A DNA stretch of 47,133 nt from Candidatus Uhrbacteria bacterium (GCA_903848275.1 CAINGB010000010.1:1-47133), one strand, 5' to 3'; positions 37,357 through 46,026 are shown, counted from the first letter of the stretch. A program made the numbers and translations. Notes: generated by a model not told the origin, from the sequence alone.

Positions 37357-38871
37357 ATGATCACCTCCCTCGCCCTTTTCGGCCTCGCTTGCACCGACGT
37401 CCTCGTCAAGTACAACAGTCAGTGCCAAGGTCCGCACGACACCTGGGCCGGGTGCGACACGGCCGTCGACACCGGCGACACGGATTCGCCGCCTGACTCG
37501 GATACCGACACGGCCAAGGACTCGGACTCCGACTCCAGCGACAGCCACGAGTCGGACACGGACACGGATTCGGATTCATCGGGTGATACCGACGCCGACA
37601 CGGACACCGATGCTGACACTGATACGGATGCCGATGCGGATACGGATTCCGACACCGACACTGACAGCGACAGCGATTCCGATACGGACACGGACAGCGA
37701 TACCGACACTGACACCGCCAAGGATACCAGCATCGATACCGCGCCAGACACGGACACCGCTGTCCCAATCGACACGTCGGACACTGGCGTTCCGGTCGAC
37801 ACCGCCAAAGATACGAGCGGCGACACCGGTCCCACAGACACTGGCACGTTGCCCATCGATGCCGACGGCGACGGCTACTTCAGCCCAAGCGACTGCGACG
37901 ACACCGACGGCACCATTTTCCCTGGTGCGGTGGAGCTCTGCGATTTCGTCGACAACGACTGTAGCGGCATGGCCGATGACGGCGACTACGACGGCGACGG
38001 TCACACGGTCTGCGACGACTGCGACGACGCCAACCCCTACGAATTCTTCGGCGGGGTGGAAGTCTGCGACGGTTTCGACAACGATTGCGACGGCCTGGTG
38101 GACAACAACGCCACGGACGCCTACAGCTGGTACCTCGACCTGGACGGCGACAGCTATGGCGACCCAGCCACAATTCTCCTCGACTGCGGCGTGCCCTCGG
38201 GCTACATCACAGACGATCAGGATTGCGACGACGGCAACGCTGCCATCAACCCGGCCGCCACGGAGAACCCCTACACCGTGACGGACGAGACCTGCGACGA
38301 CTTGTCCATGAACGACGGGACCGTGTACACCGCCAGCACCGGTGGCACCCTCGTCTTCACGGGCGAGAACCAGTTCAGCAACGCAAATTTCGCGGACACG
38401 TCGGACTTCGCTGGTTGGACGTTGGAGGTGACGCCCGACTGCACCGCGGTTAGCGGCATCGACGACTCCTATGGCCACGTGGCGTCTTCGGACTTCACCT
38501 CAACCATCGGCGGCGTCGCCAACGGGCTCGGCTTTCCAGGTACAGCTGGCATCTGTGATCCGGCCGCTGTCTGCTATCGGTCAGCAACCGTGGCCATGTC
38601 GGTTGGGGACGACTACGCTCTGGCTTTCGACGAGGACAATAGCTACAGCTTTGGACTTTCTCAGCGGGTGTATTTGGCCAGCGACTACGATGCTGGTCTC
38701 GCACCCTTATATCCCAACAGTGCTCCAGCAGGCACCGATCAGCAGATCGTGACGTGGACCCAGGCTTCCCAGACGACCGATGCTTGGATCATTTGCTCTG
38801 GTGGGACAGATTTCGACGACACTCTCGTCTTCTCCCACGTCTACTCCTCCCAGGCCACCGTCACCCCGTAG
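37357..38871 (+). CDS. Predicted lipoprotein with Asp/Thr/Ser low-complexity stalk and MopE-type repeats
   Basis: Lipobox GLAC; DTDTDADTDTDADADTDSDTDTDSDSDSDTDT; DGDGYFSPSDCDDTDGTIFPGAVELCDFVDNDCSG. Confidence 0.8.
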   Translation: MITSLALFGLACTDVLVKYNSQCQGPHDTWAGCDTAVDTGDTDSPPDSDTDTAKDSDSDSSDSHESDTDTDSDSSGDTDADTDTDADTDTDADADTDSDTDTDSDSDSDTDTDSDTDTDTAKDTSIDTAPDTDTAVPIDTSDTGVPVDTAKDTSGDTGPTDTGTLPIDADGDGYFSPSDCDDTDGTIFPGAVELCDFVDNDCSGMADDGDYDGDGHTVCDDCDDANPYEFFGGVEVCDGFDNDCDGLVDNNATDAYSWYLDLDGDSYGDPATILLDCGVPSGYITDDQDCDDGNAAINPAATENPYTVTDETCDDLSMNDGTVYTASTGGTLVFTGENQFSNANFADTSDFAGWTLEVTPDCTAVSGIDDSYGHVASSDFTSTIGGVANGLGFPGTAGICDPAAVCYRSATVAMSVGDDYALAFDEDNSYSFGLSQRVYLASDYDAGLAPLYPNSAPAGTDQQIVTWTQASQTTDAWIICSGGTDFDDTLVFSHVYSSQATVTP

Positions 38872-38875
38872 TACA

Positions 38876-38900
38876 CCACGTCGGTCGCGACCGACTGTGG
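38876..38900. repeat. Palindromic repeat, family P1
   Basis: ccacgtcggtcgcgaccgactgtgg; one mismatch to the 1403 copy. Confidence 0.75.
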
Positions 38901-38902
38901 CT

Positions 38903-38956
38903 GGCCGCCTTTTTCACCCTCTAACCGGGGTTGGGAAGGCGGCCTCCTTCTTTTTT
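38903..38956 (+). terminator. Rho-independent terminator
   Basis: ggccgcctt...aaggcggcc followed by tccttctttttt. Confidence 0.75.
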
Positions 38957-38968
38957 AGGCTAATTTCA

Positions 38969-39015
38969 GCCAAAGCTGAGCTTTGGCCGCAAACCAACAA
39001 TCCAGCTGAGCTGGA
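38969..39015 (+). repeat. Two-palindrome repeat, family R3
   Basis: gccaaagctGagctttggc-cgcaaaccaacaa-tccagctGagctgga. Confidence 0.85.
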
Positions 39016-39040
39016 CAAAACCCCCAATATTTGCTATACT
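39012..39040 (+). promoter_or_regulatory. Candidate promoter overlapping the end of the R3 repeat
   Basis: TGGACA-N17-TATACT upstream of the CDS at 39154. Confidence 0.5.
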
Positions 39041-39153
39041 TTCCGGTCGGCTACCCAGCCGAGCACGGGTTCTAAACCCATGCGTTTCCTCCGTTTTTAG
39101 CTCTTTTCAGTCAACGTCAACAACCCCCAGCCCTCACGGGCAAAGGAGCAACC

Positions 39154-40962
39154 ATGCTCATCTTCTTCCTCACCGCCTGTTCCGGCGGCGTCACCTCACC
39201 CATCGACACCGGCAACGTCGAATGCGGCCATGGCACCCATCTTCTCGATGGCGAGTGCGTGGCCAACGACGACACGGCCGCGGACGACACCAACTCCGAC
39301 TCCACGGACACCAACGTGGACACGGACACCGGCGCCCAGGTCACCACCTACTGGTACCTCGACAACGACGAGGACGGTTGGGCCGGTTCGGGAACCAAGC
39401 TCCCCTATGACCCGGGCAGCGAGTTCTACATCGCTGTCACGGACGCCAGTACGTACACCTTCGACTGCAACGACTACGACGCGGCCATCAACCCGGGCGC
39501 CATGGAGATCCTCGACGACGGCGTCGATGAGAACTGTGACGGCTACGACAGCCAGGCGACGTGGTACGCGGATGTGGACGGCGACGGTGCCGGTGATTCG
39601 GAGAACTGGATCATGGGCACGGCAGCGGACATCGCACTCTACCCGGGCAACTGGGTGGACAACGCGAGCGACTGCGACGACACGGACCCAAGCGTCACGA
39701 GCGGCTGGATCTTCTACGCGGACGTCGATCTCGACGGCTACGGGGACATCTACGCCACCACGGACGAGAAGGCCTGCACCGCGCCGGACGGCTACGTCGA
39801 TGACGCCAGCGACTGCGACGACACGAGCGCCGCCATCAACCCGGCGGCAAGCGAGATCTGCGACGGGTTCGACGACGACTGCGATGGCAGCGTCCCGAGC
39901 GACGAGCAGGACTCCGACGGCGACGGCCTCTCCACCTGCGCGGGCGACTGCGTGGACACCAACAACTTCATCAACCCCAGCGCGAGTGAGATCTGCGATG
40001 GGCTGGACAACGACTGCAACGGCACGGTCGACGTCGGCGCCACGGACGCCACCAACTGGTTCTACGACGCAGACCTCGACGGTTACGGCAACGTGACCGC
40101 CATCGTCAGCCAGTGTGACCAGCCGGCGGGCTACGTGAGCAACAACACCGACTGCAACGACGCGAGCTCCGGGGTCAACCCGAGTGCGAGCGAAGTCTGT
40201 GACGGTGTGGACAATGACTGTGACGAGTTGGTGGACGACGCCGACGCCTCGGTCAACGGGCAGAGCGTGTGGTTCCAGGACGCTGACGGCGACGAGTACG
40301 GCAACGTGGGTTCGCCCAAGTTGTCCTGCTCCCAGCCTTCCGGCTACGTCAGCGACGACAACGACTGTGACGACGCCGTGGCTACCACTTACCCTGGTGC
40401 TCCCACCGTCTGCGCGGCCGGCGTCGATGCCAACTGCGACGGCAGTGACGACTCGGTGGACGGCGACGGCGACGGTGTGCTCTCCTGCGACGGAGACTGC
40501 AACGATGCCAACGCCACCATCTACCCCGGCGCGAGCGAGTACTGCAACGACGTGGACGACGACTGCGACGGCAGCGTGGACGAGAGCGCGGCCGACGCCA
40601 GCACCTGGTACCAGGACGCGGACAGCGACAGCTTCGGCAACGAGGCGGTCAACGTCAGCCAGTGTGACCAGCCCGCGGGCTACGTCAGCGATGCAACGGA
40701 CTGCGACGACGCGAGCAATGGGATCAACCCCGGCGCGAGCGAAGTCTGCAACGACATCGACGACGACTGCGACGGCTTGACCGATGACGCTGACCCCAGC
40801 ATCACCGGCCAGACCACCTGGTACTACGACGGCGATGGCGACACCTACGGGAACGCCAGCGACAACGTGACCACGTGCGACCAGCCGGCTGCGGACAGCC
40901 ACGGCAAGTTCTACGTCCCGGACGGCACGGACATCGATGACGCCGACAAGAACGTCCACTAG
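39154..40962 (+). CDS. Predicted lipoprotein with many MopE-type metal-binding repeats
   Basis: MLIFFLTAC lipobox; repeated DCDDxSxxINPxAxEICDGxDNDCDGxVD and WYxDxDxDGYGN. Confidence 0.85.
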   Translation: MLIFFLTACSGGVTSPIDTGNVECGHGTHLLDGECVANDDTAADDTNSDSTDTNVDTDTGAQVTTYWYLDNDEDGWAGSGTKLPYDPGSEFYIAVTDASTYTFDCNDYDAAINPGAMEILDDGVDENCDGYDSQATWYADVDGDGAGDSENWIMGTAADIALYPGNWVDNASDCDDTDPSVTSGWIFYADVDLDGYGDIYATTDEKACTAPDGYVDDASDCDDTSAAINPAASEICDGFDDDCDGSVPSDEQDSDGDGLSTCAGDCVDTNNFINPSASEICDGLDNDCNGTVDVGATDATNWFYDADLDGYGNVTAIVSQCDQPAGYVSNNTDCNDASSGVNPSASEVCDGVDNDCDELVDDADASVNGQSVWFQDADGDEYGNVGSPKLSCSQPSGYVSDDNDCDDAVATTYPGAPTVCAAGVDANCDGSDDSVDGDGDGVLSCDGDCNDANATIYPGASEYCNDVDDDCDGSVDESAADASTWYQDADSDSFGNEAVNVSQCDQPAGYVSDATDCDDASNGINPGASEVCNDIDDDCDGLTDDADPSITGQTTWYYDGDGDTYGNASDNVTTCDQPAADSHGKFYVPDGTDIDDADKNVH

Positions 40963-40982
40963 GGGTAACGCCCCTAAACCTT

Positions 40983-41030
40983 CGCGCGCAGACATCCCTC
41001 ATTCGGGAAGTCTGCGCGCGATTCATTTTT
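40983..41030 (+). terminator. Rho-independent terminator
   Basis: cgcgcgcagac-atccctcattcgggaa-gtctgcgcgcg followed by attcatttttt. Confidence 0.8.
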
Positions 41031-41047
41031 TATGGTAAAATAATCGT

Positions 41048-42589
41048 GTGCAGAATCTCCGCGACATTTATCATCTGTCGGAAGAGCGAACACGCTTCGC
41101 TGTTTTTGGTTTAATCGGTTTACTCCTCGTCGGCCTGGCTGGCATTGTTTGGTTCTCGCCCACGTTGACGTTGGCTCTCATGGCCGCGCTCATCATTATC
41201 TTCGTCAGTTTCGTTAGGCCAACTTGGACGCTCTACGGCCTCATGCTTTACCTCCCGTTTGAACCGTTCATTCTCAAGTGGGTACCAGACAACATTTACG
41301 TTTACGCCCGCTATTCCTCGGAGCTAATCGTCTATCTCCTTGTCGCCGTAGTTCTCTGGAAGCTCGTGTCGGGTGCACAAAAATGGCGCCGCACACCAAT
41401 CGATCTCATCTTCGGCCTCTTCTGCTTTCTCTTGCTGGCCAGCACTTTACTCAACCTCCACGATCCGCTCACTTCCATGCTCGGCCTCCGTCAAATCCTG
41501 CGTTTCGTTCTTCTGTATTTCATCACCGTTCAACTCCAGCCGAGCGCCAAGTTCATCAAAATCGCCATCGCCTCACTCCTCGCGATCGTCATGTTACAAA
41601 CCGCCCTCGGTTACGGCCAGGCCATCGTCGGCGACAAACTCGACAGCTTCTTATTGCCAAGCGAACACCGCGAACTCGGCGCCTTGCAACTCACCGCTGG
41701 CACCGTCGAATTCTGGGACCCGGGTCAACGCGTCTTCGGCACCATGGGTCGCTACGATCAGCTTGGCACCTTCATGGCCCTCGTCTTGTTGCTACTCGTC
41801 GCCTGGCTCTACGAACATCGTGACGCCGCCATCCCCCGGCGTTACTGGCTAGCTCTCACTGTCGCCCTCCCAATTCTAGCTCTCACTTATTCTCGTTCCG
41901 CCTGGTTCGGTTTTGTCCTCGGCTTTCTCTTCATTGCCATCTGGGCCAAGCGCGACAGTCGAGTCATGCGGGGCAGTGCTATCGTCGTTGGCCTACTCGC
42001 CGTTTATCTCGCAGTGACGGGTCTCGCCGTCAATTCTCTCATCGACGTTCCTGGTCAAACTTTTGCCAATCGTTTTTTCGAAACTTTCTCCGCGGAGCGC
42101 TGGACCGGCGAATACTTCGGCCTCGGTCGCGTTTACTGGTTTGCTAAAACTGTCACCACCGTTGTCCCCTCATCACCGCTCTTCGGCTTCGGGCCGGCCA
42201 GCTACGGCGGGGGAGCAGTCGCCGCGGTGGCCGACACTCGCGTTTACGACAATCTCGCGTTACCCTTCGGCGTCTACGGCACAGAAGGCTACATTGACAA
42301 CAACTGGTTCAGCCTCTGGGGCGAAACTGGCACCCTCGGCCTCGTGGCTTACGTCGCCATGTACGTGACTCTTTTCCTCCTCTGCCTCAAGTTCTGGCGT
42401 CGGGCCACCTCCGCTGAAGACAAAGCCCTCGCCCTCGGTGTCGCCGCTGTCATGTTGGCCGTCGCTCTCAACGCTTTCCTCGCCACCTTCTTGGAAGCCC
42501 GCACCCTCGCCCCGTACCTCTGGATCCTCGCCGGTTTCGTCACTGTCCGCGCTGACCTCACGAGCCGACATTCAACGGTAAGAGCCTGA
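41048..42589 (+). CDS. O-antigen ligase/polymerase-like polytopic protein (GTG start)
   Basis: About a dozen TM segments with a large extracytoplasmic loop; TYSRSAWFGFVLGF, GFGPASYGGG. Confidence 0.85.
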   Translation: MQNLRDIYHLSEERTRFAVFGLIGLLLVGLAGIVWFSPTLTLALMAALIIIFVSFVRPTWTLYGLMLYLPFEPFILKWVPDNIYVYARYSSELIVYLLVAVVLWKLVSGAQKWRRTPIDLIFGLFCFLLLASTLLNLHDPLTSMLGLRQILRFVLLYFITVQLQPSAKFIKIAIASLLAIVMLQTALGYGQAIVGDKLDSFLLPSEHRELGALQLTAGTVEFWDPGQRVFGTMGRYDQLGTFMALVLLLLVAWLYEHRDAAIPRRYWLALTVALPILALTYSRSAWFGFVLGFLFIAIWAKRDSRVMRGSAIVVGLLAVYLAVTGLAVNSLIDVPGQTFANRFFETFSAERWTGEYFGLGRVYWFAKTVTTVVPSSPLFGFGPASYGGGAVAAVADTRVYDNLALPFGVYGTEGYIDNNWFSLWGETGTLGLVAYVAMYVTLFLLCLKFWRRATSAEDKALALGVAAVMLAVALNAFLATFLEARTLAPYLWILAGFVTVRADLTSRHSTVRA

Positions 42590-42750
42590 GCCTTGTAGGA
42601 GTGAGCGACTGGCAGGGTGGTCCTCTGACGACGCTAGCCTCGGCCCTGCGCCACCGCCCGAGTCAGACGAGGTGAGACGGGTGGTGCGGTTGACGAGGTG
42701 CAGCTAGGAAGAGGATCACCTTGTCAGTTGCAAGCGACGAGCTACTAACT
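42584..42750 (+). repeat. R1 repeat plus long self-complementary region
   Basis: gcctgagccttgtaggagtgagcgactgg...tcctctgacgacgctagcctcggccctgc; actggcagggtggtcctct pairs with agaggatcaccttgtcagt allowing G-U. Confidence 0.65.
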
Positions 42751-42753
42751 TAC

Positions 42754-42789
42754 AACCCTCCCCCAGCCATGGGGGAGTAAGGAGGGGGC
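42754..42789 (+). repeat. R2 hairpin repeat containing the Shine-Dalgarno of the next gene
   Basis: aaccctcccccagccatgggggagtaaggagggggc; ATG follows at 42794. Confidence 0.85.
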
Positions 42790-42793
42790 CATT

Positions 42794-44008
42794 ATGAAAA
42801 TTCTCCAAGTCCACAAATACTTTCACGAACGCGATGGTGCCGGCCGCTACATGCTCGGCCTCATGCGTTTGCTAGAAGGCGCCGGTCACACGGTCGCTCC
42901 GTTCGCCATGCAAGGCCCGGATAATTTGCCGACGCCCTGGAGTAAATATTTCATTTCCCATTTGGACACCTCGCGCGTCACTTTCGGCTTTAATGCTTTC
43001 AAGCAATTCACCCGCGCCATCTGGTCGCACCAAGCCGCTAAGAAAATGGACGCCATCCTCCACGCTTTCGAGCCCGACGTCGTCCATGTTCACAATATCT
43101 ACACCCATCTTTCTCCGTCCGTCATCGCCGTCGCCAAACGTCGCGGCGTACCCGTCGTCATGACCGTCCACGACTACGCTCTACTTTCAGCCGATTACGC
43201 ACTCTGGGACGTTAGCCGGCCTTTGCCATTCGCTATTCCCAGCTTTTGGACGACGCTAAAAACTCGTTTCATCAAACACTCTTACCTCGCGACCGGCGTC
43301 AACGAGGCCATTCTCCGCCTCCATCGCCTGCTCAAGCTTTACGACGGCAGTATCGATCATTACCTTGCTCCGTCCGAGGCTATCAAACGCGCCCTCTTGC
43401 TCCTCGGTGTTCACGAGTCGCGCATCACCGTGGCCTATCCGCCCATCAGCATTCCAGCGCGCAGCGTCCGGAAAGATAAAGGATATATATCATTTGTAGG
43501 TCGCCTCGAGCGTTACAAAGGCGTGGAAACCCTCATCGCCGCCATGGAATCCAAGCGTCTAGCCAAAACCCAACTGCGCATCATTGGCACTGGCCCCGAC
43601 GAGGCTCGTCTCAAAAACCTCGCCAAGGGCATGACTAACGTCACTTTCGTCGGTTTTGTGAGCGGCGCAGCCCTCTGGGCCGAATACGCTGGCGCTCGGG
43701 TCAGCGTCGTACCAAGCCTCTGGTACGAGCCATTTGGTCTCGTCGCCCTCGAAGCCATGGCGCGCGGCGTACCGGTTATTGTCAGTAATCGCGGCGGTTT
43801 GCCGGAGATTGTGGAGGACGGTGTCAGCGGCCTCATCTATAAAGCTGCGGAAGCGGGGGACTTGGCACTCAAGCTCTCACTAGTCATCGACAACCCCAAA
43901 CTAGCCAAAACCCTCAGCACTGGCGCCAAAAAACGCGCCAAAGCCCTAGGAAACCCACAAAAACACCTCAAAACCGTCCTTGCTGTCTACACCGCTGCCT
44001 GTGGATAA
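42794..44008 (+). CDS. GT4-family glycosyltransferase
   Basis: DVVHVHNIYTHLSP, FVGRLERYKGVETLIAAM, PSLWYEPFGLVALEAMARGVPVI. Confidence 0.93.
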   Translation: MKILQVHKYFHERDGAGRYMLGLMRLLEGAGHTVAPFAMQGPDNLPTPWSKYFISHLDTSRVTFGFNAFKQFTRAIWSHQAAKKMDAILHAFEPDVVHVHNIYTHLSPSVIAVAKRRGVPVVMTVHDYALLSADYALWDVSRPLPFAIPSFWTTLKTRFIKHSYLATGVNEAILRLHRLLKLYDGSIDHYLAPSEAIKRALLLLGVHESRITVAYPPISIPARSVRKDKGYISFVGRLERYKGVETLIAAMESKRLAKTQLRIIGTGPDEARLKNLAKGMTNVTFVGFVSGAALWAEYAGARVSVVPSLWYEPFGLVALEAMARGVPVIVSNRGGLPEIVEDGVSGLIYKAAEAGDLALKLSLVIDNPKLAKTLSTGAKKRAKALGNPQKHLKTVLAVYTAACG

Positions 44009-44060
44009 CTTCTGGTTTTTGCATTGACCAAAGCCCGTTTTTGGGCTAAGGTACTCAGTT

Positions 44061-45224
44061 ATGCAAATTGCCATGATAGGACAAAAAGGAGTTCCGAGCG
44101 CTTACGGCGGTATCGAAACTCACGTCACCGAACTCGCGACCCGCTTGGTCCGCGAAGGCTTTGCTGTGGTCGCTTACGGCCGTAATTGGTACAGCGCCAA
44201 AGCTGCCAACGACCGCTACAACGGCGTCCGTCTTATCCTCTTGCCATCCCTCCATACCAAGCATTTGGACGCCATTTCTCACACTTTGCTGGCCACCTTG
44301 CACGCCTGTTTTATTGTCCGTCCTGACATCTATCACTTCCACGGCGTCGGTCCGTCCCTCTTGTCCTGGATTCCCAAAATCCTTGCGCCAAAGGCTCGCG
44401 TCATCGCCACCCTTCACTGTCTTGACCGTCAGCATAGCAAGTGGAACGTCGTTGCTCGCCTCATGCTCAAACTAGGTGAAAAAGCCTGTCTCACCTTCGC
44501 TGACGACTGCATTGTGGTCAGCCGCACCCTCCAAAAGTACACCGCTGCCGAATACGGTCTCCCTTCCACCTACATTCCAAACGGCATCACCCCACGTCGC
44601 ACCACGGCCGACATCTTGCTCTTGAATCCTTTCAACTTGCAATCCTACCACTACGTCGCCATGGTTTCTCGTTTGGTGCCACACAAGGGCGCTCACACTC
44701 TCATCGACGCCTGGCAAAAAGCTCGCGTCTTGAATCCGGCTGTCATGCGTGATCTCAAGTTGGCCATCGTCGGCGACTCGGCTTTCACGGACAGCTACGT
44801 CAAGTCTCTCAAAGTTCAAGCCATCAACGATCCGTCCATCATCTTCACCGGCTACCAACAGGGCGAGACGCTCGAAGCCATCTTCACCGGCGCGCGCTTT
44901 ACCATCAACCCAAGTACTAGCGAAGGCTTGCCCATCGCTGTCCTCGAAGCCATGAGTTACGGTAAAGCCGTTATCGCCAGTGACATTCCAGCCCACCTGG
45001 AAATTGTCGCGGACTACGGTGTGCCATTTGCCACCGGCAACGTGGACGACCTCGCTCAAAAAATTGTCGACTTAGCTAGCGACCCCATGCAGGCTGCCTC
45101 TCTCGGCCACTTGGCTCGCACCTTCGTCGAGCAGGACTACAACTGGGACGACCTCGCTCTCCAAACGGTCGCTCTCTACAGTAAACCCCAACTCGCCGCC
45201 GCCGCTATCCTTGCCACCGAATAA
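44061..45224 (+). CDS. GT4-family glycosyltransferase (GQKGVPSAYGGIE N-terminus, rhamnosyltransferase-like)
   Basis: MIGQKGVPSAYGGIETHVTELATRL, RLVPHKGAHTLIDAW, PSTSEGLPIAVLEAMSYGKAVI. Confidence 0.92.
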   Translation: MQIAMIGQKGVPSAYGGIETHVTELATRLVREGFAVVAYGRNWYSAKAANDRYNGVRLILLPSLHTKHLDAISHTLLATLHACFIVRPDIYHFHGVGPSLLSWIPKILAPKARVIATLHCLDRQHSKWNVVARLMLKLGEKACLTFADDCIVVSRTLQKYTAAEYGLPSTYIPNGITPRRTTADILLLNPFNLQSYHYVAMVSRLVPHKGAHTLIDAWQKARVLNPAVMRDLKLAIVGDSAFTDSYVKSLKVQAINDPSIIFTGYQQGETLEAIFTGARFTINPSTSEGLPIAVLEAMSYGKAVIASDIPAHLEIVADYGVPFATGNVDDLAQKIVDLASDPMQAASLGHLARTFVEQDYNWDDLALQTVALYSKPQLAAAAILATE

Positions 45225-45225
45225 C

Positions 45226-45256
45226 GAAATCGAGTCTCACCCGAGACTCGATTTTG
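45226..45256 (+). terminator. Rho-independent terminator
   Basis: gaaatcgagtct-cacccg-agactcgattttgt. Confidence 0.75.
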
Positions 45257-45270
45257 TATTTTTAGACTCA

Positions 45271-45302
45271 GACTGGGGTCAGGTCGTCGATCGTCTGGTT
45301 TT
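45271..45302 (+). repeat. GACTGGGGTCAGGTC direct repeat copy 1 (REP/Y1-transposon-end-like)
   Basis: gactggggtcaggtcgtcgatcgtctggttttt; second copy at 46844. Confidence 0.7.
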
Positions 45303-45450
45303 TTTCAAACCGTGACATTTTGCCACGGTTTAGTTGAAGCCTGTATCAGTTGTCCGATATTTTCGGACAACTCATGCGTCTGTGGATAACCAGGTTGCGT
45401 CCCCCCCCCTCTACTCTATGCTTCTCATATAATTTCTTCATTGACGATAT

Positions 45451-46017
45451 ATGGGCATCGATAATCGTGATTCTAATAAGGGCGAGGGTAATATTGATTT
45501 CGCACAAGGCTCAAAACCATGGTTATTTAAAAATGAAGGACGAATTTTAGCAAAAATCGCAGCAATCCGTGGTGAAGAAACAAAAAAATTTAATAAATAT
45601 AACGAAGATGCTGTTAGTCATTATAATAAACTAACTCCGGAACTTAGAACGCAATTCGGACATGGGGACCAACCACCAGTTCCTCTAGAATCAAAAATGA
45701 CTGATGAACAGCTACGTGAACAGGCAATAGTTGAAATTTGCCGTGATGAAGACCGCGAGGCATATGTAGCTTCTGGAGAGCCTATGCGTTTAGCAGATCA
45801 GTCAGTCCAAGAGTCATCATTGACTAAAAATTTATCCGACGAGGATCAAAAACCTATAATAGAAAAAGTTGCAGCCTTATTGAGTAAAAGACCTTTATCT
45901 GACCCCGGGCATCCAATGACGAAGGGCGGTGATAGTTATAGGTATGATAGAATAATGGAAAGTTATAATTATCTAATCGGGCAAGCAATTAAGGAATTGA
46001 AAACCGAAACCAGTTAA
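45451..46017 (+). CDS. AT-rich hypothetical protein
   Basis: 188-aa ORF; TATAAT at 45428-45433; composition differs from neighbours. Confidence 0.55.
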   Translation: MGIDNRDSNKGEGNIDFAQGSKPWLFKNEGRILAKIAAIRGEETKKFNKYNEDAVSHYNKLTPELRTQFGHGDQPPVPLESKMTDEQLREQAIVEICRDEDREAYVASGEPMRLADQSVQESSLTKNLSDEDQKPIIEKVAALLSKRPLSDPGHPMTKGGDSYRYDRIMESYNYLIGQAIKELKTETS

Positions 46018-46026
46018 AAATAGTGT

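Noticed and set aside
36050-40950. CRISPR array or tandem DNA repeat in the Asp-rich region
   Set aside because: Periodicity is codon-level protein repeats with no identical repeats and regular unique spacers.
39196-40995. 599-aa open frame antisense to the MopE-repeat lipoprotein
   Set aside because: Mirror of biased GAC/GGC/GCC codons in a GC-rich repeat gene. The product is low-complexity Val/Ala/Arg, and the sense frame has a signal peptide, SD and recognisable motifs.
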